Shown here one piece after another: positions 15,938 to 24,542 of a stretch of 35,465 nucleotides of DNA; positions within the stretch are counted from its first letter, which is position 1; each line of letters begins with the position of its first letter. The position numbers and the translations under genes are program-made. A model generated the notes under the pieces. That model had not been told where the DNA came from. It worked only from the letters and a program-made list of their open reading frames with translations, and searched no databases. This stretch comes from Streptomyces sp. NBC_01264. GTDB taxonomy: Bacteria; Actinomycetota; Actinomycetes; Streptomycetales; Streptomycetaceae. The stretch lies in contig NZ_JAPEOX010000010.1 in the NCBI RefSeq assembly GCF_026340675.1, positions 1 through 35,465 on the forward strand. Reading direction: 5' to 3'.

Positions 15938-16188
15938 CAGCTGACGATGGTCTTAGCGAGGTCGGTCACAACCGTTTTAGCTGACTCCGGCACCCAAATG
16001 AAGATGGCGCAGAATCCCGCCGACCCGAGGAAAGCCAACTTCTTGTTGAAATCCTCATCCCAGGACAGGCGGAGCGCCTTAATCACCATCACGGCAATGA
16101 ACAGGTTGCCGCAGATGATGACTACGGCGTTTTTGAGCGCCACCCCTTGGGTCAGCGCAAGGTCCAGTGCAAGGTTCGCTGCGTTCAC
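15937..16188 (-). CDS. Small two-helix membrane protein of the channel operon
   Basis: 83 residues from GTG 16188, preceded by agagaggtagaggcc, a good ribosome site; upstream in-frame codons to 16401 lack one. Two hydrophobic helices (VVIICGNLFIAVMVIKAL and LAFLGSAGFCAIFIWV) are joined by a charged turn (RLSWDEDFNKK), with an amphipathic N terminus (AANLALDLALTQGVALK) and C terminus (AKTVVTDLAKTIVS). Size and hairpin topology resemble VirB2/TrbC pilin subunits or the small Tcp membrane proteins, but Gram-positive transfer systems usually lack pili. It is more safely called an unassigned channel subunit. Confidence 0.72.
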   Translation of the reverse strand: MNAANLALDLALTQGVALKNAVVIICGNLFIAVMVIKALRLSWDEDFNKKLAFLGSAGFCAIFIWVPESAKTVVTDLAKTIVS

Positions 16189-16229
16189 GGCCTCTACCTC
16201 TCTTTTCTTCTCAATTCGTCTGCCGGGGG

Positions 16230-17228
16230 TCAGGTCAGGTCGTCGCCGGTAATCCCGGACACCTGCCATCGCCCGGCGCGGGCGCTTTCCACGCGGGTGA
16301 GAGTGACGCGGTACGCCTGCGTGATCTCTCCGCCGCCGACCGCCCAGACGACCCGGGCGACTCCAGACCGGTCCGCGCCTGTGCCCGGGGCGGCCTCCCA
16401 CACCTGGACGGTGCGCAGCTCGATCCCGTCGGGCAGGGCGGGCAGCACGGTCCCGGGGGCGGTGACCTGCGGGCCGCCGCCGGTTGCCCAGGCCCGGAAA
16501 AAGTCGGCCACCGCGGCCCTGGTCTGCGCGGAAAATGCCAGGTCAGCGGGGCGGGGTGTCGGCTCCGGGGCGGCGGCGGCCCCGTCCGGGACCCCGAGCA
16601 GGGCCGGCGCACCGCTCACCACCAGGCGGCCACCGCCGCCGACCAGCACGGGGACGTCCAGGGCCAGCCACCGCGACGGCCCCGCCCCGGTCATCACCTC
16701 GGCCTCCACCCGCACGCGGGCCCGGCCGCCGGTACCGGCCGTGACCGCGCCGGGGACCACAGCCCCGGCCGTCTGCGCTCCGCGCCCGTCCCACCCGAGT
16801 TGGGGGTCCACTCCGGTGGCCAGGAGGCCCGCGAGCTCCCGCGCCCGCTCGGCCGGCTTCTTCTCGTCCCAGGTCAGATAGGCGCGCACCGCCCGGACGG
16901 CGACCGCGCGGGCGGCGTCGTCGGGATAGGCGGAGGCGGACGGGCCCGGCGCGGGCGCGGCCTGCGGGGCTGCGGCGGGGTGGGGGTCGAGGATCCCGTG
17001 CAGCGCTACCAGGGCAAGGAGGCACACGGCGCCCGCCCCGCAGAACAGGACGATCCGGCCTGCGCGGGCGAGACCCTGCGACTTCTCGGGGACCACGGCC
17101 CACGGGGCGCCCGGCCCCGCCGTCCCGGGATTCCGCCTGGCCTCCTCGGCCGCCGCCGACTCAGCAGCAGCAACCCACGGGTTTACCGGAGGCCCTCCCT
17201 GTTGATTCTTTGACTTCTTCTTGAACAT
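16230..17228 (-). CDS. TcpC-like conjugative channel scaffold protein
   Basis: 332 residues from ATG 17228 (MFKKKSKNQQGG); the ribosome site is weak and the frame is open upstream. A charged cytoplasmic segment is followed by one membrane helix at about 57-80 (GRIVLFCGAGAVCLLALVAL), a Pro/Ala linker, and two consecutive alpha/beta domains. The first begins ARAVAVRAVRAYLTWDEK and the second AAVADFFRAWATGG. This double NTF2-like arrangement is that of TcpC, the trimeric channel protein of Gram-positive conjugation systems. It lies directly downstream of the coupling ATPase gene, as in pCW3-type operons. Confidence comes from topology plus context. Confidence 0.78.
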   Translation of the reverse strand: MFKKKSKNQQGGPPVNPWVAAAESAAAEEARRNPGTAGPGAPWAVVPEKSQGLARAGRIVLFCGAGAVCLLALVALHGILDPHPAAAPQAAPAPGPSASAYPDDAARAVAVRAVRAYLTWDEKKPAERARELAGLLATGVDPQLGWDGRGAQTAGAVVPGAVTAGTGGRARVRVEAEVMTGAGPSRWLALDVPVLVGGGGRLVVSGAPALLGVPDGAAAAPEPTPRPADLAFSAQTRAAVADFFRAWATGGGPQVTAPGTVLPALPDGIELRTVQVWEAAPGTGADRSGVARVVWAVGGGEITQAYRVTLTRVESARAGRWQVSGITGDDLT

Positions 17229-17349
17229 GCCCGCAAAACGATTTTGACGGCGTACGGACACCGATCCGGCTGTGATTCCACCCTTTCGATACCGAGAGTC
17301 CGGGGAGTTCGATAACCGAGGACGAACGGGCCGCCGGGCATTTGACTGG

Positions 17350-19503
17350 TCAGGCCGCATCTGCATTCTCTTCCGGCGCCCCGAATACACTCTCCAGCTC
17401 TGCGCGGGTATAGCTGGCATTACCCCGGATCATCTCGCCCTCCGGGAAAGGCTTGCCCGCCTTGATCCATGCCGACTTGTACTGACGCGCCGCCCCCGGC
17501 GTCTTGCGGATGATCCCGACCGCGCACGCCTGGGCGATCGTGTAGCGCTGCTCCTCGATGCCCTCGGCGGCCACCTGGTCCACCAGGTCCGCCACCGCCA
17601 GGACCTCACCGGCACCTGACACTGCTCCCGCACCTGACACGTCAGACATGGGCTCTGACCTGGGCATAGACCCATGTGTCATTTCGGCGTCGGTGTCAGT
17701 GTCAGGTGTCAGGTCCGTCCGGCCGCCCGCGTAGCGCCCGCCAGGCAGGTAGTCCGCGACGGCCGCCGCGGAGTCCGCCCGCGCGATGTCCCGGGGGGTG
17801 ATCCACGGGGCCAGGGCGCCCTCCTCCCACCAGGCCGGGGCCGGCGGGCAGGCGTCCAGCAGCCCTTCCACCTGGGGGGTGATGTATGCGTACTGGATTT
17901 CTTCGGCCCGCTCCACCCGCCCATCGGGAAGGGTCTTTTTCCGGCGGCGCCCCTTGAGCGAAATCACGCCCCGCCCCGGGATGGTTTCGTCGTAGTCCAC
18001 CAGCGGGGCACCCATTCCGTAGGCCACCGCCCACGAGGGGGCGCTGACCTCCCCCACCACCATTTTGGTGCCCACCTGGTCCCGGGCCATGGTGGACCCG
18101 AAAACATCCAGACTGAATTGGTGCGTTCCGACGACCACCCTGTGATTCGAGCTGCGCCCCTGCATGAGGATGAGATGAATCCAGATAAGCACCGGCGGGA
18201 ATCCGCGCTCTTTGATGATGTACTTCCACCAGGCCGCCACAAATTCCCGAAAGCTGGGCAATTCGTCAATGACAAGCACTCTGCCGACCGGAGCATCGGC
18301 ACCCTTATATCCGCGATAGCGGCGACCGTTGAACTTCTCAGCGGCCATCATCGACACGAAGAATTCCGCGACTGCCATGCAGCACTCGTATGTTTCCGTG
18401 TGGATCCGCACCCCGGATTTCCCGTACGCCTCGGCGAGGGAATTCTGTTTCGGGTCGATAACGGTCACGAGCCATCCGGCCATCCGGGCCGCCACAAGCG
18501 GGATGTAGAGCAGGCTGGATTTACCCGACCCGGTCTCGCCGGACACGCCGATATGCGGGGTGGCCGTGCCCGTGTGCACGTAGGCCGGTCCGTCGGGAGT
18601 CTCCCCGAAATGGATTTTCAGCGGGTCACCGGTCGGAATCCACTCAACCGATGTCGGCAGAACCCTCGGCGTCTCGGGGGCCGCATCACGCACCCATTCC
18701 ACGTACGGGGCCGCGACCGTACGGCGCCAATGCGCGGTCCACTCCCCCGGAAGTCGGCCGGTCACGATCGCGTCCACCGCCCGCGTCCCGGCCTCCCCTC
18801 CGGCCCACCCCGCAGGCAGACGCAGCACGATCCGCGCCCCGGACTCGGTGACGTCCAGGGGCAGGTGCAGCCACTTCCGCCGCCGCTCCGCCTCGGCCAC
18901 CCCCAGCACCGGGCGCAGCGCCGCCCACATGCCCGGCCCGTGGATCAGGTCGGCTCCGGCCGGCCTCGGCCGCCACCACCGCAGGACCACCGGGCCGGTC
19001 ACGGCCACCAGGACGCCCACGACGGCCAGCACCCCCACCACGGCCGCCACGACCGACCACCACCCGGCCCACCCCGCCACTGCCACCGCCGGGACCGCCA
19101 GACGGACCGCAGAGCGCGCAGCGCCGGGCCAGCAACTCCACCGGCCCGCCCCGGCCGCCAGGGCGCGCAGCGCCCCGCCCTGCCCCTCCTTGGTCGTCTC
19201 CCACCCCGCGCCGGGATCCTCGGCCCCGATGTCGGCGGCCGTCCGGTCACGGGCGACGTCCACCCCCGCGCACCACCAGCTGGCCGAGGAGGACGGCTCA
19301 CCGGGCCGCAGATCCCGGCCCGTCAGAAACCGGGCCAGCACACCGCCTCCGGACGCGCCCGCCGCCGGGTCCCGGCCGGCCTTCTTCTGGTCGGCCTGGC
19401 GCTGCTGCGCCAACGCCCCCACAGCCGGCAGTCCCACCAGTGCGACGGCCACCGCCGCCCGCGCCGGCTGCTCCGCCGCCCACGCCCACAACTCCCCGTA
19501 CAC
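17350..19503 (-). CDS. FtsK/TcpA-like coupling protein
   Basis: 717 residues from GTG 19503, chosen because gcggagg lies 7 nt upstream; the frame is open to GTG 19530. Membrane segments occur near the N terminus and at about 132-175. The motor domain has Walker A GETGSGKSS (322-330), VIDPKQNS, and Walker B GRVLVIDELPSF (about 407-418). A downstream VVVGTHQFSLDVFGS is typical of FtsK/SpoIIIE-type pumps. The C-terminal 120 residues contain an HTH-like segment (TIAQACAVGIIRKTPGAARQ) that could recognise DNA. It probably feeds plasmid DNA to the channel encoded downstream. It differs clearly from the second FtsK-like protein at 23094-24542. Confidence 0.87.
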   Translation of the reverse strand: MYGELWAWAAEQPARAAVAVALVGLPAVGALAQQRQADQKKAGRDPAAGASGGGVLARFLTGRDLRPGEPSSSASWWCAGVDVARDRTAADIGAEDPGAGWETTKEGQGGALRALAAGAGRWSCWPGAARSAVRLAVPAVAVAGWAGWWSVVAAVVGVLAVVGVLVAVTGPVVLRWWRPRPAGADLIHGPGMWAALRPVLGVAEAERRRKWLHLPLDVTESGARIVLRLPAGWAGGEAGTRAVDAIVTGRLPGEWTAHWRRTVAAPYVEWVRDAAPETPRVLPTSVEWIPTGDPLKIHFGETPDGPAYVHTGTATPHIGVSGETGSGKSSLLYIPLVAARMAGWLVTVIDPKQNSLAEAYGKSGVRIHTETYECCMAVAEFFVSMMAAEKFNGRRYRGYKGADAPVGRVLVIDELPSFREFVAAWWKYIIKERGFPPVLIWIHLILMQGRSSNHRVVVGTHQFSLDVFGSTMARDQVGTKMVVGEVSAPSWAVAYGMGAPLVDYDETIPGRGVISLKGRRRKKTLPDGRVERAEEIQYAYITPQVEGLLDACPPAPAWWEEGALAPWITPRDIARADSAAAVADYLPGGRYAGGRTDLTPDTDTDAEMTHGSMPRSEPMSDVSGAGAVSGAGEVLAVADLVDQVAAEGIEEQRYTIAQACAVGIIRKTPGAARQYKSAWIKAGKPFPEGEMIRGNASYTRAELESVFGAPEENADAA

Positions 19504-19684
19504 CCCACACCTCCGCGAATGCGGGCACACGTGCCCGTACCCGGATGAACGAAGTGAGAGGCCGTTAGAAACCCCCGCTTGCAGGCGTCTGCGGCCCTGA
19601 GACGGTGGTGCGTTCGATCGGTCAAGCGATCATCTGGAATGCTGGCCGCGATCCGAGTACCTACGGGGAAGTCACGGAGGGCAC

Positions 19685-20446
19685 ATGCTCCCTGCTCAGA
19701 AAGAGGCTCCGACCGCCGCCACCGCGCGTTCGACCGGGCCGAAGTTCATCATCGTCATCCAGCAGAAGGGCGGCGCCGGGAAGTCGACCATAACGGTCAA
19801 CCTCGCCGCCGTTGCCGGGCGTAGCAGCGTTCAGCACCCCGACCAGGAAGCCGCCGTCATCGCGGCGGGGGTCGACCCTCAGGGGTCGCTTGAAGCGTGG
19901 GCGGACCGCGTACCGGAGGAGGCCCTGCCCTTCGACTACCTCGTTACGCGGGGCAAGGTCGGCATCCTGAGCCAGCTTCGCGACAGCGGCCGACGTCGCA
20001 TCATCGTGGACACTCCGGGCTTCATGGAGATCGATCCGGATGCAGCGTGGGGTGACGACCCGTTGGGGGAGAGCCGAGTCGCGGATGCGCTGCGGGAGGT
20101 TCTGGACCTGGCAGACCTCGCCATCGTGCCCATCACGCCGGAATGGCTGTCCTGGCAGCCCGCGGAGTTCACCATCGAGCGGATCCTGAAGCCGCGAGGG
20201 ATCCCGTTCATCGTGGTGATCAATCTCCACGACCCGCGAGACGGGGAGACGGCTCTGGACCGGGTCCGGGCCTGGATCGCGGAGCGGGGCTACCCCACGA
20301 TGTCCGCCCCGATCCGGAAGTACAAGATCCATGCGAACGCTGCGGAGAACGGGCTGACCGTGGTCGAGTACAAGGAGTCGGGCACTGCTCTGCGGGCGCG
20401 GGAGGACTTCCTGAGTCTGGCCCTGTGCGTGGAACAGGCCCTGTGA
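19685..20446 (+). CDS. parA: ParA-family partition ATPase
   Basis: 253 residues from ATG 19685, with ggagg 5 nt upstream. It has the deviant Walker A motif KGGAGKST (28-35), GVDPQGSLEAW for the A-prime region, and IIVDTPGF (106-113) for Walker B. ParA ATPases bind nucleoid DNA with ATP and move plasmid copies through a centromere-binding partner, here the gene overlapping its stop. It lies divergent to the coupling-protein gene. The 180-bp gap upstream contains cgatc-type repeats, but no clear iteron or centromere was found. It could in principle be a Soj-like protein for another cargo, but the pairing argues for plasmid partition. Confidence 0.9.
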   Translation: MLPAQKEAPTAATARSTGPKFIIVIQQKGGAGKSTITVNLAAVAGRSSVQHPDQEAAVIAAGVDPQGSLEAWADRVPEEALPFDYLVTRGKVGILSQLRDSGRRRIIVDTPGFMEIDPDAAWGDDPLGESRVADALREVLDLADLAIVPITPEWLSWQPAEFTIERILKPRGIPFIVVINLHDPRDGETALDRVRAWIAERGYPTMSAPIRKYKIHANAAENGLTVVEYKESGTALRAREDFLSLALCVEQAL

Positions 20447-21207
20447 TGGGGCGCCGTATGGATGTCGGTGCGCTCGGCGGTGGTCAGCGCCGGCCGGAAA
20501 CGACCACGGACGTCGCTCTCAAGCTCCCTCTCCCTCCGGGAAAGCCCGTGGCGGACACCCCGGTGCTCATCACAGAGGAGCAAGAGGTCTTCGCGCGGTG
20601 CGAGGTCGCAGTCGAGAACCTGAAGGTTGCGTTCTGGGCTGCGGGCAAGGCGTTGCACATCATTCGTGACGGGCGCCTCTACCGAGCCGACTACGGTTCC
20701 TTCGACGACTACGTGGATGCCCGGTGGGGGATGAGCCGGGGGCAGGCGGACAAGCTGATCCGCATGTGGCCGGTGGCACAAGCACTGTTCGAATCGCTGG
20801 GCGGAGATTCGAACGATCCCACTCGAATTCGAGTGAGTCGACTCCACCAGTCATCCGTGTGGGAGCTGCTGCCTGTCGCCGAGAAGCACGACCCGAACAC
20901 TGCTGTGCAGGTCTACGCGGCCACCAGCGACGTGCAGGACAACCCGACTGCGGCAGTCCTCAAGCGTGCTGTCACCAGAGTCATGCGGGTACTGAAGGCC
21001 GGTGAGCCGGCCAAGGCCGACACCATCGGCACCGCCGTGTTGGAGGCCTTGGCCGAGGAAGAGCCAAAGAAGCCTAAGGCTGCCCCCAAAGCGCCCCCGA
21101 AGCCCCCAGCCCTGCCGTGGGACTCGCCGACGACACTCGACCGAATGCTGCGCCAGCACATGACGGACGAGAACCGGAAGACACTCGCCAAGCTCCTCGC
21201 GGAGTAG
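20446..21207 (+). CDS. ParB-like centromere-binding partner of ParA
   Basis: 253 residues from ATG 20446, overlapping the parA stop (TGATG). A helical DNA-binding-like core spans about residues 42-105: AVENLKVAFWAAGKALHIIR, then YGSFDDYVDARWGMSRGQAD and KLIRMWPVAQALFE. A region VSRLHQSSVWELLPVAEKHD suggests further helices. A Lys/Pro-rich linker and short C-terminal tail (LDRMLRQHMTDENRKTLAKL) follow. No classical ParB NTPase motif is visible, so it is an unrelated or divergent adaptor. Operon structure is the main evidence for the partition role. A strong hairpin terminator ends the unit. Confidence 0.75.
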   Translation: MGRRMDVGALGGGQRRPETTTDVALKLPLPPGKPVADTPVLITEEQEVFARCEVAVENLKVAFWAAGKALHIIRDGRLYRADYGSFDDYVDARWGMSRGQADKLIRMWPVAQALFESLGGDSNDPTRIRVSRLHQSSVWELLPVAEKHDPNTAVQVYAATSDVQDNPTAAVLKRAVTRVMRVLKAGEPAKADTIGTAVLEALAEEEPKKPKAAPKAPPKPPALPWDSPTTLDRMLRQHMTDENRKTLAKLLAE

Positions 21208-21243
21208 CTGCACGGCGGGCGTTGCCCGTGGCGGAAACGCAAA

Positions 21244-21289
21244 AGGCCCCCGGGGCCGCCCTCGTTGGAGAGGGCGGCCCCGGGGGCCT
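21244..21289. terminator. Bidirectional hairpin terminator after parAB
   Basis: Perfect 20-bp GC-rich stem (21244-21263 with 21270-21289) and loop gttgga, between convergent genes ending at 21207 and 21321. Confidence 0.85.
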
Positions 21290-21320
21290 GTTCGTGCTGG
21301 TCCCGCGTGCGCGGCGTTGG

Positions 21321-22001
21321 TCAGGAGTTGCTCGGCGCGGGGCGGTAGCAGTGCTTTGCGTGGTAGCGGGCGGCGCGGTGGGCGACGGCTTCCGCCTCGG
21401 TCGAGGGTGTGTCACCGGTGTTGTCGTCGGATCCGCAGCCGGTACACGGCATCCGGTAGACGCCCCAGATCCCGGGGCCGATGACCTCGGTCCGAGCACC
21501 CCCGGCGGTCGGGTAGCTGGGCGGTACAGCGGCGGCCGGCGCCGGATGGGCGCCCCAGGGGTCGGAGTCGGTCTGGTCGGCCGGGGGCGGGGTGGTGCTG
21601 CGGTCGAGCACCGGCCGGTCGATGTGCAGGTGCGTCACGGTCGGGGTGAGGTCGGCGAGCGCGGCCCCGAGGGTGGCGGCCACCACGACCGACCGGTGCC
21701 GGCCGCCGACACAGCCCGCAGCGATGCGGAGCGGTCCGGCGGACGGCCCGCTGAGGAACGCGCGGGCGGCCTGGACGGTGGCGGCGACCAGGGCCGGGAT
21801 CCCGGGGGTGCTCAGCACCGTGTCGATGACCTCGGCGTCCCGGCCGGTCATCTGCCGTAGGGCGGGCTGTACGTGGGGGTCCCGGAAGTGCTCCCGCAGG
21901 TCGAGAGTCAGGTGCGCGGGCGGGGCCTGCTTGCCGTCCTGGTGGTCGTAGCCGAAGGACACGACGGTGAGGACGGGGGCCTGGTGGTCGGTGCTGGTCA
22001 T
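21321..22001 (-). CDS. RapZ C-terminal-domain-like protein with zinc motif
   Basis: 226 residues from ATG 22001, with gaggag upstream. The first 120 residues match the stand-alone RapZ C-terminal domain found on actinomycete mobile elements: VVSFGYDHQDGKQAPPAHLT, then LDLREHFRDPHV, LRQMTGRDAEVID and GCVGGRHRSVVVAA. In RapZ this domain binds small RNA and glucosamine-6-phosphate. The role on plasmids is unknown. A proline linker joins it to a C-terminal CTGC...HAKHC segment that looks like a zinc-binding finger, also seen in the protein at 30287-30712. It is the last gene of the second transfer block. Confidence 0.82.
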   Translation of the reverse strand: MTSTDHQAPVLTVVSFGYDHQDGKQAPPAHLTLDLREHFRDPHVQPALRQMTGRDAEVIDTVLSTPGIPALVAATVQAARAFLSGPSAGPLRIAAGCVGGRHRSVVVAATLGAALADLTPTVTHLHIDRPVLDRSTTPPPADQTDSDPWGAHPAPAAAVPPSYPTAGGARTEVIGPGIWGVYRMPCTGCGSDDNTGDTPSTEAEAVAHRAARYHAKHCYRPAPSNS

Positions 22002-22026
22002 CTGCTGCTCCTCGTCGGCGGGCGGG

Positions 22027-22560
22027 TCAGCCCTGGTGGAAGGTCGTGTTCTGCGTGGCCCGGCCGAACCAGCCGGTGGAGCTGACGTTGTTCGTGACGT
22101 GGGTCGTGTACGTCGGGGCGGTGGGCGCGCTCGACGCGGTGCCCGCGCCGGGGCGGGACAGGGCGCCGGTGAACCGGAGGACCGCCCACGCGGCGGCTGC
22201 GGTGCCGAGGAGGGCGGCCGCGCCGAATGCGAGGGACGCGGCGGCGGCGAGGTACGGACCGGCCATGGCGAGGGCTCCTCCGGCGGAAAGGGTCAGGGCG
22301 CAGAGGCTCGACACGGTGATGATGGCGCCGCGCTCCAGGCCCGACAGGGGCCTGCGGGCGGTCGCCACGGGGGCGGCGGGGACGAGTACCGGAGGCGCGG
22401 CGGGGACGGTCGCCAGCACCCATTGGCCGGTGTCGAGCTGGACCAGGGCGCGGCGCGGGTCGGTGCTGGGCGTGGGGAGCACGAGCGCCTGGTGCTCGTT
22501 GCCGAAGGGCTGCGGCTGGTAGACGACCGGGGCGGGGGCGGTGTGCGGGTGCTGGTGCAT
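22027..22560 (-). CDS. Membrane protein, spread/transfer accessory
   Basis: 177 residues from ATG 22560, with gaggagc upstream. A Pro/His-rich N terminus (MHQHPHTAPAPVVYQPQPFG) and a soluble segment (ALVQLDTGQWVLATVP) precede two adjacent membrane helices at about 80-138. The C-terminal tail contains YTTHVTNNVSSTGWFGRATQ. Two-helix proteins of this kind accompany tra and spd genes in Streptomyces plasmids and aid intramycelial plasmid spread. The specific spd family cannot be named from sequence alone. Confidence 0.68.
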   Translation of the reverse strand: MHQHPHTAPAPVVYQPQPFGNEHQALVLPTPSTDPRRALVQLDTGQWVLATVPAAPPVLVPAAPVATARRPLSGLERGAIITVSSLCALTLSAGGALAMAGPYLAAAASLAFGAAALLGTAAAAWAVLRFTGALSRPGAGTASSAPTAPTYTTHVTNNVSSTGWFGRATQNTTFHQG

Positions 22561-22639
22561 GCTCGGGGTGCTCCTCACGGGGGCGGGTCGGCGGGGGGCG
22601 GCGGGGGCGGCGGTACGCGCCGGCCCCCGGGTTGAGGGG

Positions 22640-23011
22640 TCAGGTCCAGGGGGCGGCGTCGTAGCAGGCGCGGGTGTGGGCGCGGAACTCCTCGCCCGAG
22701 GCGGCCTCGTCGGGGACGGTGATACCGGCCGGGGCGAGGTGCGGGTGAGCGCGGTCGAACGCGGCGAGCATGCGGGCGGCCTCGTCGGCGGTCTCCAGCG
22801 TCCGGGGCCCGGCGGTGCCGAGGGCGACCCGGTCCGCCTGGACGGAGCGGCGGAGGTAGTAGTCCCGCTCGTACTCCTCATCGACCGGTTCCCCGGCGAA
22901 GACCTGCGTCAGGAGGCGACTGGAGACGGTGAGCAGTTCGGCGGCCTCAGTCAGGAGGTCGGGGGCGCACCGGTAGACGTGGGCGGGGTCGAGTCCGGGG
23001 AGGTCGGTCAC
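22640..23011 (-). CDS. Small hypothetical protein of the transfer block
   Basis: 123 residues from GTG 23011, chosen because aggag lies 6 nt upstream; the frame is open to 23146 without a ribosome site. The sequence is acidic and mostly helical (PDLLTEAAELLTVSSRLLTQ, YERDYYLRRSVQADRVALGT), with no membrane segment or cysteine pair and a short Trp-ending tail. It lies between the TraB-like translocase gene and a membrane protein, so a role in transfer is likely. The family is not recognised. Confidence 0.68.
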   Translation of the reverse strand: MTDLPGLDPAHVYRCAPDLLTEAAELLTVSSRLLTQVFAGEPVDEEYERDYYLRRSVQADRVALGTAGPRTLETADEAARMLAAFDRAHPHLAPAGITVPDEAASGEEFRAHTRACYDAAPWT

Positions 23012-23093
23012 GGGGTGCTCCTGGTCGGTCGGGGCGTATGGCGGAGGGCGGGCCCGGAGTGCCGGGCCCGCCCTCGCGTGGGGGTGGGGTGGG

Positions 23094-24542
23094 TCAGTGG
23101 TTGAGCGCGTACAGGCCCCGGCCGGGGCGGACGGCGTCGCCGTCATCGACCAGCGCGCCGAGGGCGTTCTTGATGGAGCCGATCCGGACGGCGGGGCCGC
23201 CGTCGGCGGTGACGGCGGCGTGCACGGACTCGGCGTCCATCGGATCGTCGGCGTCGGCGAGGACGGCGCGGATCCGGTCGGGCAGGCGCTTGGCCCCGGC
23301 GCCGCCCGGCTTCTTCGCGGCGGCCTTCGCTTCCTTCTCCGCCTGCTCGGCCTTGAAAATCTCGATCATGGTTTCCATGGCGGGTGTGCCGCGCACCGCG
23401 TAGATCTGGGTGGCCGCGTCGTGTGATTCGGGCTCCAGCCGCGCCGGGTCGCCGGGCCCGTACAGGGCGAGGATTTCGGGGTCCAGGCCCGGGGTCGGCG
23501 CGATGGAACCGATCCGGAAGTGCCGCATCATCGACGTCGGGTGCGGGCTGCTCAGCAGGTACGCGGTTCCCTGGGTGCCGGGGGCGTCGTCGTCGTCCTC
23601 CTCGGCCGGCGCGAACTGGCTGCGCAGGACACGGGGCTTGAGGCTCTTGGGGATCGGCATGAGCTGTTCCCCGGCGGGCAGGAGGCCGTCCGCCACCAGC
23701 TGCCGCATCATGCTGCTGCTCCAGCGGAGCAGGGTCACTTCCCCCTCCTTGAGCATGGCCCGGAGCGTGTCCGATCCCCCCAGCTCCTCCAGGTGGCTGG
23801 CCTGCGCGTCCAACTCGACTCCGACGCCCACGGACCGGCCGGTGCGCCCCAACTCCTTCACGAGTCGAGTGCCCTCCTCGCGGTAGGGCGCACCCTTCTC
23901 CAACAGGCGGTTGGCCTCATCGATCCGGACGACGATCAGCGGGTCGGGGTCCCCGAGCATGAAGCTGTTGCGGCCGAGGGCGTGGTACCGGCGCTGCCGC
24001 GCCTCGGCGACGGCGCCAGCCACCCGGAGCATCAGGATCGCTTCCTCCTGGCTGGTCGCGTGCCAGTCCACGTGTCCGGCCGCCTCCGGCGCGCTCTGGC
24101 CCCCCTTGAGGTCCGCGAACCAGGACACGACCCCGTTCCGCTTCTCGCACGCGAGGAGGTACTGAACCGTCCGACTCTTGCCTGCGCCCGTGGTGCCGAA
24201 CACGAGGGAGCGCTGCGCGGAGCCGGTGTACGGGTCGAACATCTGGCGGCGGGCGGGCCGGCCGTTGTGGTAGCGGCCGACGACGATCCGGCCGTGCCGG
24301 TCCATCAGCATGTCCTCGTCGGTGGGCGGCGGCATGTCCGCCAGGGGGTTGGACGGGTAGACGGTGACCAGCGCGCGGCGGCTTCCGTCGGTCTCGACCG
24401 CGATGCGGGTGGGGTCGTCCACCTGGAGCGCGGAGCAGAGCGCCGGGAGGTTGTAGCGGATCACCTGGCCCGGCGGTACCTCCAGGGTCAGTTCCGTGAT
24501 CACGGCGTGCGGGGCGGCGACGGCGGGGACGGTCAGGCTCAC
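23094..24542 (-). CDS. traB: TraB-type FtsK/SpoIIIE DNA translocase
   Basis: 482 residues from GTG 24542, overlapping the upstream stop (GTGA) with aaggag 5 nt upstream. It has an N-terminal soluble domain, then Walker A FGTTGAGKS (115-123), a WFADLKGGQS strand, and Walker B IVVRIDEANRLL (about 203-214). The C-terminal 65 residues form a winged-helix-like domain (IRAVLADADDPMDAESVHAA, SIKNALGALVDDGDAVR). This layout is that of Streptomyces TraB, which binds short repeats at the clt locus and moves double-stranded plasmid DNA without a relaxase. Its own membrane helix is not obvious; the coupled upstream gene encodes a membrane protein that may supply it. Symbol by domain layout. Confidence 0.82.
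   Translation of the reverse strand: MSLTVPAVAAPHAVITELTLEVPPGQVIRYNLPALCSALQVDDPTRIAVETDGSRRALVTVYPSNPLADMPPPTDEDMLMDRHGRIVVGRYHNGRPARRQMFDPYTGSAQRSLVFGTTGAGKSRTVQYLLACEKRNGVVSWFADLKGGQSAPEAAGHVDWHATSQEEAILMLRVAGAVAEARQRRYHALGRNSFMLGDPDPLIVVRIDEANRLLEKGAPYREEGTRLVKELGRTGRSVGVGVELDAQASHLEELGGSDTLRAMLKEGEVTLLRWSSSMMRQLVADGLLPAGEQLMPIPKSLKPRVLRSQFAPAEEDDDDAPGTQGTAYLLSSPHPTSMMRHFRIGSIAPTPGLDPEILALYGPGDPARLEPESHDAATQIYAVRGTPAMETMIEIFKAEQAEKEAKAAAKKPGGAGAKRLPDRIRAVLADADDPMDAESVHAAVTADGGPAVRIGSIKNALGALVDDGDAVRPGRGLYALNH

Noticed and set aside
17674..19548. 624-residue plus-strand open frame opposite the coupling ATPase
   Set aside because: Shadow of the FtsK-like gene; low-complexity, with no recognisable domain or ribosome site.
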